The notes beneath the pieces were generated by a model, which saw nothing but the letters and a program-made list of their open reading frames with translations, did not search any database and was not told where the DNA came from. The position numbers were made by a program, and so were the translations under genes. A stretch of 64,000 nt of DNA from Erwinia tracheiphila (lineage in GTDB: Bacteria > Pseudomonadota > Gammaproteobacteria > Enterobacterales > Enterobacteriaceae): contig NZ_CP089932.1 in the NCBI RefSeq assembly GCF_021365465.1, forward strand, positions 1,550,001 to 1,614,000, written 5' to 3'. Shown piece by piece: positions 41,253 through 49,056 of this stretch (the first letter of the stretch is position 1; each line of letters opens with the position of its first letter).

Positions 41253-41710
41253 GGTCGTGACGCAAATTTATTGATAATGATGAAGAGTAAGATACCAACC
41301 GGTGATCTTATCGTGCATTTCCTCTGACTTAGAAAAGCAAATTGTTCTGCGGGTCAGTCGTTTGATGGTCGATATTCTCAGCTACCTGCTTTGGGGAAAT
41401 TTTTTTACGTGCCGCAGAACCGTATTGAGGCTGATACCGAGGACCCGTGCGGTATCGCGACATCCGTAACCATTCATGGCCATATTAACAATGGTCTGGT
41501 GTGTGTCTGGTTTGGCACCGGAGTAGCTAAAGTTGAGCAGAAAGGTCTTTGAACAATGCTTGCAGATGTAACGTTGGGCACCGGATGCTGAATGTCCGTT
41601 ACATCGTACAGCATGAGTTTCATTGCACTGAGGGCAGACGACATCAACTTTAGCCATATGTTACATCCAAAGTGCAAAGCATACGTGATCAGCAAGTCTG
41701 CGTCACGACC
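41253..41710 (-). mobile_element. IS1 copy 3, 458-bp internal-deletion derivative
   Basis: Both IS1 ends are intact (GGTCGTGACGCA, CGTCACGACC) and the octamer AGGCTTTG is duplicated (41245-41252 and 41711-41718). 308 bases of insB are missing between GTTTGAT and GGTCGATATTC. It keeps insA only. Confidence 0.92.
41382..41657 (-). CDS. insA: IS1 InsA (repressor/zinc-finger DNA-binding protein)
   Basis: 91 residues, intact: zinc-finger cysteines in VCPQCNE and RYICKHCSK, then an HTH (CRDTARVLGISLNTVLRHVKK). InsA binds IS1 ends and represses transposition in the IS1 system. In this element it is left without insB. Confidence 0.88.
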   Translation of the reverse strand: MAKVDVVCPQCNETHAVRCNGHSASGAQRYICKHCSKTFLLNFSYSGAKPDTHQTIVNMAMNGYGCRDTARVLGISLNTVLRHVKKFPQSR

Positions 41711-42112
41711 AGGCTTTGTATATGATTTTAGATAATAATACTGAACTTTTATTAGTGTTTATTCAAAGCTGTCATTGTTTAAAGTTATATTGAATATGAG
41801 GCGATGTTTTCATACTCTTTACCGATTTTTTAGTTGGTTAGAGAATTTGAAACATAACAATATTGTGCTCAGAACTCCTGTGGCGAGTGTTCTTTTACTT
41901 ACCGCAGTTAAATAATTTATCTTCTTGACGTTGCTTTGATACTAAATGAACTGAAATATTTTCCATGACCAGACGTTCCTTACTGAAAGTCATGCCACTA
42001 AATAATGAACGCACTGTATCAAAAGTAATAAACACAGAGTTCATAACGACATCGTGGAGAAGTAACGGGCGTACTGATGCCGTTACAAGACGCTGATATT
42101 ATCACGGTGTTC
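41711..42112. other. gene-free AT-rich stretch
   Basis: About 400 bases between IS1 copy 3 and the IS256 derivative; stops in all frames and no recognisable motif. The 250 bases left of the IS1 (41000-41244) are similar in character. Confidence 0.4.
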
Positions 42113-42788
42113 GAGACTGTAATTTAAATTGTGTATCCGCCTGTTTTTGATATCTTCACTCCGCTAAAGGAGACAGGCAAATTATGGACGAAAAGAAACT
42201 CAAAGCCCTCGCGGCTGAACTGGCTAAGGGACTGAAAACCGAAGCCGAACTTAACCCGTTTTCCCGTATGCTCACCAGGTTCACCGTTGAAACTGCCCTT
42301 AATGCTGAACTGGCTGACCACACCGGACACGAGAAGAATGCGTCCAAAGCAGGCTCCGGTACGCGCAATGGCTACTCTTCCAAAACCCTGCTCAGTGATG
42401 ACGGTGAGATTGAAATTCAGACCCCACGTGATCGCGAAAGCGAAAGCACCTTTCAGCTGATAAAGAAAAACCAGACGCGGATCATGCAGATGGACAGCCA
42501 GATTTTGTCCCTGTATCTGCCCGATATCCGCAAAGCCCTCTACACCACCAATGCCATCGAATCGCTGAACAGCGTGATCCGTCAGGCGATAAAGAAACGA
42601 AAAGTATTCCCGCTAGATGACCCAGTGCGAAAAGTTATTTATCTGACGATCAGGAATGCTTCGAAAAAATGGAGTATGCCGGTTCAGAACTGGCGGCTGG
42701 CGATGAGTCGCTTTATTATCGGGTTCGGTGACCGCCTGAGCGATCACCTTTAATATGGTGGCGGATACACAGAATTATTCACAGGGTC
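42113..42788 (+). mobile_element. IS256-family internal-deletion derivative (676 bp)
   Basis: Ends GAGACTGTAATTTAAATTGTG and, inverted, CAGAATTATTCACAGGGTC. Flanking octamers CGGTGTTC and CTGTGTTC differ at one base, a decayed duplication. About half of the element is missing. Confidence 0.85.
42184..42753 (+). pseudogene. IS256 transposase, in-frame deletion (189 codons left)
   Basis: N-terminal 112 codons (MDEKKLKALAAELAKGLKTE to MDSQILSLY) are joined in frame to the last 77 (LPDIRKALYTTNAIESLNSV to GDRLSDHL). The catalytic core between them (two Asp residues) is gone, so no activity, but an open frame persists. Confidence 0.88.
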
Positions 42789-42805
42789 CTGTGTTCAGGC
42801 AGGGA

Positions 42806-42904
42806 TCAGGTACCCGGCATCCAGGCTCCGCTGGCGATGAACCAAATGAGTAACGCGATCCCCGCAATACCGACGGCTGCCGGAAACAAATAGCCAATTT
42901 TCAC
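42806..42904 (-). CDS. 32-residue membrane protein, YoaK-like
   Basis: GTG start after AGGAATAC. The product begins MKIGYLFPAAVG, has one membrane helix ending in LLIWFIASGAW and closes MPGT. The pattern (length 32, MxIGxxFP..., ...APGA-like end) is close to E. coli YoaK (MRIGIIFP...AAPGA). Second gene of a tiny two-gene operon, 34 bases after the first. Function unknown. Confidence 0.65.
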   Translation of the reverse strand: MKIGYLFPAAVGIAGIALLIWFIASGAWMPGT

Positions 42905-42938
42905 TTTGTATTCCTGTATTGAAAACTATCGGAGTCTC

Positions 42939-43028
42939 TTACCATGGATAGCGACCGTCCGTCATCACAAAGAAAACCGCGACCAAAACCGTAATAATAA
43001 GCAGTACCGGAACTAACAGATGTTTCAC
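42939..43028 (-). CDS. 29-residue membrane protein, partner of the YoaK-like gene
   Basis: GTG start with a strong GGGGGAT site 3-9 bases upstream; product MKHLLVPVLLIITV... with a single helix and the end DGRYPW. An in-frame ATG six codons upstream is possible but has no ribosome-binding site. In E. coli yoaK is paired with the similarly tiny yoaJ, which also ends in Trp residues; this gene takes that place, though sequence identity is too low to be sure. Confidence 0.6.
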   Translation of the reverse strand: MKHLLVPVLLIITVLVAVFFVMTDGRYPW

Positions 43029-43123
43029 TTTATCCCCCAATGACATAACGTTTTTCAGCAAGCGCCGAACAGTAACGCTACATCTTACCTTGTGGCACAG
43101 ATTTTAATTAGTGGAAGTTTATG

Positions 43124-43343
43124 GGGCTTCCCCGATCATTGTGGGAAACTCAGAACGCCATGTTCAGCTTTCCAGAGTGCACACTACTCCCTGCCTGAAG
43201 CGCTCCCTGTTTCTGTAACCCCGGAATTTGATCCTCAGTAACCGGATCTTGCTGTTCAGCGCTTCAGTATTCCCGTTCGATACCCCGTGCTGCATCGCAT
43301 TCAGTATTCCGTACAACCTATTGCGGATTGTTTTGGCAATCGT
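43124..43343 (-). pseudogene. ISL3-family transposase, C-terminal remnant
   Basis: The minus strand reads RNRLYGILNAMQHGVSNGNT then EALNSKIRLLRIKFRGYRNRERF, the conserved C-terminus of ISL3 transposases including the Glu region; a frameshift precedes a possible end SGKLNMAF. The probable terminal repeat GGGCTTCCCCGATCATTGTGG lies at the left edge. Confidence 0.75.
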
Positions 43344-43458
43344 CCTGCTTACCTCGGGTCGCAGGACACCGCCTGCGTTGGCAATCTGGAAGGTGTGGCC
43401 GCATCTACCCTCAGACGTTTGTGGATACGTACCCGAAAGTGTCGCACTGCAAGCTTTA
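43344..43458 (+). repeat. 115-bp internal fragment of the IS481 transposase gene
   Basis: CTCGGGTCGCAGGACACC through CGCACTGCAAGCT matches, with about 15 percent changes, the part of the IS481 copies coding for LGSQDTFYVGNLKGV to VAHCKLY (for example 16498-16605). No ends are present: a shred caught between ISL3 and IS110 remains. Confidence 0.8.
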
Positions 43459-44000
43459 AGCGTATCAGCAACTGTGCCAGATAGGGAGGAAGTTCGTTCT
43501 CTGCAAGGACGGTTGAAAGCCGTTTTATCACGGCGGCTCCGATTGGCATACTGATGCCAAATTCCAGCAAAAAAGCATGCATCTGATTGGTCGTTTTGAC
43601 TTTATCTCTGACCAGCGATTCCCTGACGCGGTGAAGTGCCCGCATGGCCTGCCGGGCTTCAGTTCGTGGTTGCACAAATCGCATTGAGGGACGGGGTTCT
43701 GCTTCGCATATGGCTTTCGCATCGACAAAATCGTTCCTGTTGCTCTTAACAAAAGGGCGGACGAACTGCGGAGAAATCAATTTTGCTTCATGGACTAAAT
43801 CAGCGAGCCGGCGAGCCATAAAATGGGTGCCGGCGCTGGCTTCTATCACAACGCTAGCCGATGTGCAGCCAGCCAGAAACTCAATAAGTTTGGTACGGGC
43901 AACCTTTTTACGTAGTAATGCCTTGCCTGATTTATCCTGGCAGTGAATGTGGAAGGAATGCTTGCCGAGAACGGATACCAATACACGTAACGTTTTGCAT
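43459..44000 (-). pseudogene. IS110-family transposase, N-terminal half, frameshifted
   Basis: Starts MQNVTCIGI at 44000; one extra base destroys the IDLGKHSF motif (first Asp of the RuvC-like DEDD core) and shifts into LGKHSFHIHCQDKSGKALLR. VVIEASAGTHFMARRLADL, NRNDFVDAKAICEA and RESLVRDKVKTTNQMHAFLL follow. It is cut at about RLSTVLAENELPPYLAQLL by the IS481 shred. A hairpin CCCCTGT...ACAGGGG (44025-44053) lies upstream. Confidence 0.85.
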
Positions 44001-44079
44001 GATGGCCTTCCCCAGAAAGAAAAACCCCCTGTCAGCGTAGCGCTCACAGGGGATGGGGACCATCTCATTAACCGCCCGC

Positions 44080-44202
44080 AGTAGTAAAATCTGATGGATG
44101 TGCGGTAAAATAACCACGGTAGATGAGGCAATATAAAACTGAATAACCCATTGTGGAAAAGATATCAGTATTACTGAATATCCCAGAAATAGTAGAGAAT
44201 AG
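44080..44202 (-). pseudogene. DUF554 (YqgA-like) gene, 3' fragment
   Basis: After removing IS1 copy 4 and one copy of its target, the frame continues AAIFSTISGIFSNTDIF and, in a shifted frame, PQWVIQFYIASSTVVILP, similar to E. coli YqgA IPLLIIQLTLAWAAALILP. It runs into the IS110 remnant. Assignment rests on weak similarity plus position. Confidence 0.5.
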
Positions 44203-44217
44203 GGTCGTGACGCAGAT

Positions 44218-44721
44218 TTATTGATAATGATGAAGAGTAAGATACCAACCGATGATCTTATCGTGCATTTCCTCTGACTTAGAAAAGCAAATTGTTCTGC
44301 GGGTCAGTCGTTTGATATGTGTGCGAAGATTAAGATTATGCCGTTCTGTCCGTTGGGTATATTTCTTGCTCACCACGTGGCCTGTTGCACTTAACAGAAC
44401 TTTATAAACCGGCCAGGCATCTGTCATATAAAAGGCAAGGTTAAATTTGCTTAACAGGGCCAGCAATCGTCGCAGGGTCGGGGCATTTCTCGGGCCGAAG
44501 ACGTGGGCCAGAGCACGTTTGCGGATACGGTCATAAGCATAGAACAACCACCGGGGATTGCTTTTACACCGCACGTAAGACCATTGTTCACCGGCTTCAC
44601 AGCAGATAACAACCTCCGTTTCGGGGGCGATATTCTCAGCTACCTGCTTTGGGGAAATTTTTTTACGTGCCGCAGAACCGTATTGAGGCTGATACCGAGG
44701 ACCCGTGCGGTATCGCGACAT
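44218..44721 (-). CDS. insB: IS1 transposase InsB
   Basis: 167-residue InsB, intact (AENIAPETEVVICCEAGEQW, FNLAFYMTDAWPVY). With the intact insA frame upstream and the A-rich slippery run, this copy looks competent. Confidence 0.9.
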   Translation of the reverse strand: MSRYRTGPRYQPQYGSAARKKISPKQVAENIAPETEVVICCEAGEQWSYVRCKSNPRWLFYAYDRIRKRALAHVFGPRNAPTLRRLLALLSKFNLAFYMTDAWPVYKVLLSATGHVVSKKYTQRTERHNLNLRTHIKRLTRRTICFSKSEEMHDKIIGWYLTLHHYQ

Positions 44722-44915
44722 CCGGAAACATTCATGGCCATATTAACAATGGTCTGGTGTGTGTCTGGTTTGGCACCGGAGTAGCTAAAATTGAGCAGAA
44801 AGGTCTTTGAACAATGCTTGCAGATGTAACGTTGGGCACCGGATGCTGAATGTCCGTTACATCGTACAGCATGAGTTTCATTGCACTGAGGGCAGACGAC
44901 ATCAACTTTAGCCAT
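44640..44915 (-). CDS. insA: IS1 InsA
   Basis: 91 residues, intact, with zinc-finger cysteines CPQC and CKHC. One local change, MNVSGCRDT for MNGYGCRDT. Overlaps insB, as needed for frameshift fusion. Confidence 0.88.
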   Translation of the reverse strand: MAKVDVVCPQCNETHAVRCNGHSASGAQRYICKHCSKTFLLNFSYSGAKPDTHQTIVNMAMNVSGCRDTARVLGISLNTVLRHVKKFPQSR

Positions 44916-44968
44916 ATGTTACATCCAAAGCGCAAAGCATACGTGATCAGCAAGTCTGCGTCACGACC

Positions 44969-45057
44969 GAGAATATGGCTGCTGTGAAAAAGTCCATTAT
45001 TGCTTTGACATATAAGATACCCGGGGCCTGGGCCATACCTTCTGTCATTGCTCCTAC
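44969..45057 (-). pseudogene. DUF554 (YqgA-like) gene, middle fragment beside the prophage
   Basis: Minus-strand frame SSVGAMTEGMAQAPGILYVK then AIMDFFTAAIF, aligning with E. coli YqgA GAMNEGMTGDPSILIAKSFLDFFTAMIF. The matching 5' part of the gene ends at the same point (GAM) at 55839, 10.8 kb away on the other side of the prophage. Confidence 0.72.
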
Positions 45058-45103
45058 AGAAGATGGGGTTCACTATGGATAAAAATCAATAATTTATATT
45101 CTC

Positions 45104-45124
45104 GTGGTGTACTATTGGTGTACC
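45104..45124 (+). repeat. two TGGTGTAC repeats at the left prophage edge
   Basis: TGGTGTAC occurs at 45105-45112 and 45116-45123, 11 bases apart. The same octamer occurs three times beside the integrase start. They are likely integrase arm-type sites of the attachment region. Confidence 0.5.
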
Positions 45125-45183
45125 GTGTGCCAGTTTTTTTGGGGGAAGGGTGCATTGAGGCAAGACCACGACAACAAAGAGTT

Positions 45184-45203
45184 GGTGGGGATTGCTCCCC
45201 ACC
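45184..45203 (+). terminator. hairpin GGTGGGG...CCCCACC
   Basis: 7-bp perfect stem with loop ATTGCT inside the prophage's left edge; followed by GGTTGCTCTT. Possible terminator. Confidence 0.4.
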
Positions 45204-45229
45204 GGTTGCTCTTACTTAGGTTCGTAATC

Positions 45230-46430
45230 TGTATTAGTCGCGACTTGATCTGACACTGGACCTTGAAAGGTTGAGAGTTACCGGTTTTGATATGGGTGTC
45301 TAATCCTTAAACAAAACGCGAGGTAACTCTCATGCTTCATACTAACAATCCCATCATCAAACACAAAGCCGGCCTGCTCAATCTCGCCGAAGAACTCGGT
45401 AACGTATCAAAAGCCTGCAAGATCATGGGCGTGTCACGCGACACGTTTTACCGTTATCAGGAACTGGCTGCTGAAGGCGGCATCGATGCGCTGATTAACC
45501 AGAACCGCCGCGTCCCCAACCTGAAGAACCGCGCCGACGAAGCCACTGAACGCGCTGTTGTTGAATATGCCGTTGAGTTCCCGGCCCACGGGCAACACCG
45601 GACCAGTAATGAGCTGCGTAAAAAAGGCGTGTTTATCTCCGGTAGCGGCGTGCGCTCCATCTGGCAACGGCACGACCTGGAGAACTTCCGTAAACGCCTG
45701 AAGGCACTTGAGGAAAAGGTCGCCAGAGAAGGCATCGTGCTTACCGACGCTCAAATCGCAGCGCTGGAGAAGAAGGCCCACGATGACGAGGCCAGCGGAG
45801 AAATCGAAACTGCTCACCCGGGTTATCTCGGGTCGCAGGACACCTTCTACGTGGGCAATCTGAAAGGTGTGGGTCGTATCTACCAGCAGACGTTCGTGGA
45901 TACGTACTCGAAAGTGGCACACTGCAAGCTGTATACGAGTAAAACGCCGATCACCGCCGCAGACCTGCTCAATGATCGCGTACTGCCGTTCTACGAGGCT
46001 CAGGGACTGCCGATGCTGAGGATCCTGACCGACAGGGGAACGGAGTACTGTGGTAAGGTGGAGCAGCATGATTACCAGCTGTATCTGGCCATCAACGATA
46101 TCGACCATACAAAAACGAAGGCGATGTCTCCGCAGACGAACGGCATCTGCGAGCGCTTCCATAAAACTATTTTGCAGGATTTTTATCAGGTTACGTTCCG
46201 TAAGAAGTTATACGAAGACCTGGAGAGCCTGCAAACGGATCTGGACAACGGGTTGTGGCATTACAATAATGAGCGAACTCATCAGGGAAAAATGTGCTGC
46301 GGGCGTACGCCAATGGCCACGTTACTTGATGGTAAACGAGTCTGGGCAGAAAAAAATCTGAACCAGATGTAATCTGACAGACACCTGTATAAATAACCGG
46401 TAACTGTCAGATCAGGTCTGAGCTAGTACA
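45230..46430 (+). mobile_element. IS481-family element, copy 2 (1201 bp)
   Basis: Ends TGTATTAG and CTAGTACA; nearly identical to copy 1 over its whole length. The flanks (CGTAATC and ATTTATT) show no duplication. It truncates the phage exonuclease gene. Confidence 0.93.
45332..46372 (+). CDS. IS481-family transposase
   Basis: 346 residues, one residue different from the copy at 16003. HTH at 23-42 and DDE residues in TFVDTYSK, LTDRGTEY and NGICERFHK are intact. Confidence 0.93.
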   Translation: MLHTNNPIIKHKAGLLNLAEELGNVSKACKIMGVSRDTFYRYQELAAEGGIDALINQNRRVPNLKNRADEATERAVVEYAVEFPAHGQHRTSNELRKKGVFISGSGVRSIWQRHDLENFRKRLKALEEKVAREGIVLTDAQIAALEKKAHDDEASGEIETAHPGYLGSQDTFYVGNLKGVGRIYQQTFVDTYSKVAHCKLYTSKTPITAADLLNDRVLPFYEAQGLPMLRILTDRGTEYCGKVEQHDYQLYLAINDIDHTKTKAMSPQTNGICERFHKTILQDFYQVTFRKKLYEDLESLQTDLDNGLWHYNNERTHQGKMCCGRTPMATLLDGKRVWAEKNLNQM

Positions 46431-46704
46431 ATTTATTCATATCATAGAGTGCTGACATTAGCGATGGCGTGCCGTCAACACATACAGCCGCGCGGGCTTC
46501 TGAACTTTGCTTCAGCCACCAAATGATCGTATCAGCATCAGGGATTGCCCCACCGGCCATTGCACTTTCAAGATTCACCGGGGTGTAGAATTCCTCTCCA
46601 AGCTCTCCATTTTGTGGAGAAAAGAACACCGCGCCGATTGCTAGAATCGGTGATGATGGTTTATTGCCCATTGTTTCGAGGTCAATCATTAAGTGATTAA
46701 ACAT
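46431..46704 (-). pseudogene. phage DEDDh 3'-5' exonuclease, C-terminus cut by IS481
   Basis: Starts MFNHLMIDLETMGNKPSSPI after AAGGAATAC. The DLET motif (ExoI) and AIGAVFFSP are typical of the RNase T/exonuclease VIII-like proteins in lambdoid early operons. About 91 codons remain of an expected 180 or more; the reading frame enters the IS at ALYDMNK. The ExoII and ExoIII motifs are lost. Confidence 0.78.
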
Positions 46705-46723
46705 TTGTATTCCTTTTATGGTG

Positions 46724-46954
46724 TTATGCATTCCAAACCTTCAATAACCTGCGGACACCCGTAATGACCGATGCCGATATTGTTGTTTTTCGGTTCGTTA
46801 CTTCAATTTGATAGGATTTATTGCGGTATCTGATCGAGTAGATGATGGGATGATATTTGTTGCCAGTTCCGTACTTTCTCTTATGCGTTTCGATGGCCTG
46901 ATTTGCTACCACAATGTGAACAGGCTCGGTGTCGCCTCTAATGACTTCCTTCAC
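46724..46954 (-). CDS. small phage early-operon protein
   Basis: 76 residues, GTG start directly after the stop of the upstream gene (TGAGTG). Basic, beta-rich appearance (YHPIIYSIRYRNKSYQIEV). No family recognised. Part of the minus-strand phage operon. Confidence 0.6.
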   Translation of the reverse strand: MKEVIRGDTEPVHIVVANQAIETHKRKYGTGNKYHPIIYSIRYRNKSYQIEVTNRKTTISASVITGVRRLLKVWNA

Positions 46955-47380
46955 TCAAGCCCCCGACGCTACTGCCAGTAAACGTTCTACCTTTTCCCGC
47001 GCATCATGGCATTGGATGGTGCTGCAACACCCTCTGGTGCCATCAACGTCTAGCAGATGATTAACGGCGACGATTAAACCATCCGGGATTACCGGAGAGT
47101 TTAACTTGTAAGACTGGTTTACATGTTCCCGCAGCGCTGCCAGCTCTTGCTCTGCCTTAGCCCATTTATCAGCAAGCAAATGCCACGACTTACTGCTATC
47201 AAAAACGAGTTTTGTCACTCGGTTTTCACGGGCTTCCAGTTCTGCAATCCGCACTGCTTGGGCGTCGATGTAAGCCAACAGAATGCGAGCCTCATCTACA
47301 TTTACGTGATAACTGCCACCCTCCTTTTCTTGAGCATGCAAACCTAATCCGTAAATCACGTCTTCTGCTGTAATTGTCAA
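46955..47380 (-). CDS. phage protein with N-terminal coiled coil
   Basis: 141 residues, MTITAEDVIYGLGLHAQEK; helix-rich with a Glu/Ala coiled segment (RIAELEARENRV, AEQELAALREHV). Resembles the Ead/Ea22-type early proteins of enterobacterial phages. Its ATG overlaps the stop of the HNH gene by four bases. Confidence 0.62.
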   Translation of the reverse strand: MTITAEDVIYGLGLHAQEKEGGSYHVNVDEARILLAYIDAQAVRIAELEARENRVTKLVFDSSKSWHLLADKWAKAEQELAALREHVNQSYKLNSPVIPDGLIVAVNHLLDVDGTRGCCSTIQCHDAREKVERLLAVASGA

Positions 47381-47952
47381 TCTGCTGATCTCCCTGAAAC
47401 TGCCAGACCAAGTTTTACTATTGCTCTTGCGGTAGGCTTCAATTCAGTGGGGATGCCGCTGAACCTTTTGTTATATACGGCATGTTCGGCTCTGGTGATT
47501 TTTTCCAGATTTTCAATATTACAGTTGAGGATGTTTCCATCCCTGAACGTTATAATTTCACCTTGTCTTATTTTTCCGTAATGTTGAACCCATATAACCC
47601 GATGCTTCATTCTCCATCTATTAGGTTCTGCTACCTTTATATAAATATATCCGTCTTTTGAATCTATCCGTTCAGAACCCATCGGTCGATGGTTTGCGGG
47701 TATATTTCCTTTTCTGAATGTGCCAGAATTTCTTTTCATAAACCCTTTAGTACCAGCATTAAATGGGACGTTGCCTTTTTCATAGCGCCCGGTACGTCCA
47801 GTTTTCAGCCCCATTGTTTTTCGGAATCCATGAATATGTTTCGCAGTTCTATCAGTACAAAATTTATGATTGAAAGCTGCTGTAAGTTGACCTGCTGGCA
47901 ACATATAATTGATGCGCATCCACGCACGCATTTCTGAACTGTAAACAAACAT
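47377..47952 (-). CDS. HNH endonuclease, phage-type
   Basis: 191 residues from the ATG overlapping the upstream stop (AAATAATG) with GGAGGC before it. The N-terminal half has repeat-like DNA-binding segments (NVPFNAGTKGFMKRNSGTF). The nuclease part has MKHRVIWVQHYGKIRQGEII and DGNILNCNIENLEKITRAEH, the HNH pattern His-Asn-Asn of phage homing-type enzymes. Probably a selfish or packaging-linked nuclease. Confidence 0.8.
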   Translation of the reverse strand: MFVYSSEMRAWMRINYMLPAGQLTAAFNHKFCTDRTAKHIHGFRKTMGLKTGRTGRYEKGNVPFNAGTKGFMKRNSGTFRKGNIPANHRPMGSERIDSKDGYIYIKVAEPNRWRMKHRVIWVQHYGKIRQGEIITFRDGNILNCNIENLEKITRAEHAVYNKRFSGIPTELKPTARAIVKLGLAVSGRSAD

Positions 47953-48179
47953 TATTTTGCCTCCAGCCATTTATGTACCGTTTTAACTTCTCCCGCCCCC
48001 AATGCCTTTTGGGCTTCGAGAGCCAGCTTGCCGTTGCCGATAATCTGACTGGCAACAGCAGATATCGCTTTTGAACGTTGTAGCTCAATGCTTAAGGCTT
48101 CACCACCCAGCTCTTCGTCTGACAATCTTTCGATTTGTGCAAATAAGTGATTATTCAAATCTTCGAGTGAATTTTTCAT
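47952..48179 (-). CDS. small helical phage protein
   Basis: 75 residues, MKNSLEDLNNHLFAQIERLS, all-helical and acidic at the start, in the lambdoid-like early operon. Overlaps both neighbours by 1-4 bases. The family is common in enterobacterial phages; function unknown. Confidence 0.65.
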   Translation of the reverse strand: MKNSLEDLNNHLFAQIERLSDEELGGEALSIELQRSKAISAVASQIIGNGKLALEAQKALGAGEVKTVHKWLEAK

Positions 48180-48433
48180 GCCTTACCCTCCATACATTTG
48201 AATTCGATAACCCATACCCACGGGTTAGCTTCGTGAGCCATGTCGCCATAAATGCTGTTCCAGATCTGGAAATACTCATGTCTGGGGCAATTCATGGTGC
48301 GGTGCGTGACACCCTCTGTCAGAGCATCACTGGCACTGATATCCTGTAACCGCTCAACCCTCACACCTGTAATCTCCAGGGTGATACGTGAAGCCCAGCG
48401 CGGCATATGGATTGATGGCGTCCATCCGACCAT
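48176..48433 (-). pseudogene. phage ASCH-like protein, C-terminal part
   Basis: WTPSIHMPRWASRITLEITGV and VERLQDISASDALTEGV form the core of the ASCH/PUA-like phage protein in many lambdoid operons, ending near YEANPWVWVIEF-type sequence. The N-terminal two thirds are missing; the sequence upstream (MTITSEKLISNLDGQRNG, 48481 down) is the start of a different phage gene fused here by deletion. Confidence 0.65.
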
Positions 48434-48492
48434 TTCGCTGCCCGTCCAGATTAGAAATCAGTTTTTCAGATGTAATTGTCATGATTTGGTCC

Positions 48493-48738
48493 TCAACCTG
48501 CTGTGCTTTCAACTTGTGCTGGAAATTTTAGAGTTATGCTGAAGCTGGCACGCTCTTTTTTAACTGCCTCGTAAAAGTCACAACAGTGGTCGTTAACGGC
48601 GTCTGTTTTATCCAAATTCCATGTAAATACCGTGCAATCGCCAGTCGTGTAAAAGCCAATACGATCAGAAGGGCAGCGGTCCAGAACAGCCTGAACTTCA
48701 GAAAGCCACTTGCGCTCTGTTGTAGTTAGTTTTGACAT
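48493..48738 (-). CDS. small phage protein
   Basis: 81 residues, MSKLTTTERKWLSEVQAVLD, with DRCPSDRIGFYTTGD and two adjacent cysteines (DHCCDFY). Family seen in enterobacterial phages, function unknown. Its start lies two bases past the stop of the next gene upstream. Confidence 0.65.
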   Translation of the reverse strand: MSKLTTTERKWLSEVQAVLDRCPSDRIGFYTTGDCTVFTWNLDKTDAVNDHCCDFYEAVKKERASFSITLKFPAQVESTAG

Positions 48739-48739
48739 C

Positions 48740-48826
48740 TCACTCTCCAGTATTCATGCGTGGGCCGTAGCGGTCACTGCGCTGGTTATGCTTGACGCTG
48801 ATAACAAAGTATTCTCGCTCTTTCAT
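48740..48826 (-). CDS. 28-residue phage reading frame
   Basis: ATG with a GGAGGC site; product MKEREYFVISVKHNQRSDRY to NTGE. It overlaps the upstream gene by four bases and fills the only gap in the operon. It may be a truncated form of a longer phage protein with the same N-terminus. Confidence 0.5.
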   Translation of the reverse strand: MKEREYFVISVKHNQRSDRYGPRMNTGE

Positions 48827-49056
48827 TTTGCCTCCGGCTGTTGAGTAATGATGTTGCGATAATCATTATGGGTAAGTAATTGCCAATCTTTACCCCCGTT
48901 ATGAGAAAGTAAATGCCAGCGTTTATTAACACGTAAAGTAAGAAGGGGTTTATTTTTAACTCGGCGAGGAATAACCCGACTGTTACTGAATTGGCTTAAT
49001 AGAGCCAATGCCTTTTCTGTTATCCATAAAGGCGCATTATTAAATTTGACGTTCAT
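48823..49056 (-). CDS. ParE-like toxin-fold phage protein
   Basis: 77 residues. NSRVIPRRVKNKPLLTLRVN and KRWHLLSHNGGKDWQLLTH resemble a family of phage ParE-like single-domain proteins. No antitoxin gene is next to it; it follows the ParB-like gene with a four-base overlap. The toxin role is uncertain. Confidence 0.6.
   Translation of the reverse strand: MNVKFNNAPLWITEKALALLSQFSNSRVIPRRVKNKPLLTLRVNKRWHLLSHNGGKDWQLLTHNDYRNIITQQPEAK

Larger units (their letters stand above)
44203..44968 (-). mobile_element. IS1-family element, copy 4 (766 bp)
   Basis: Full length with both ends. Flanking octamers GAGAATAG and GAGAATAT differ at one base, a nearly intact duplication, so this is a real insertion event, into the DUF554 fragment. 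Confidence 0.94.

Noticed and set aside
45061..45230. Possible tRNA or tmRNA end as prophage attachment site near the left edge
   Set aside because: No cloverleaf or CCA end could be traced; the flanking sequence is a DUF554 gene fragment instead.
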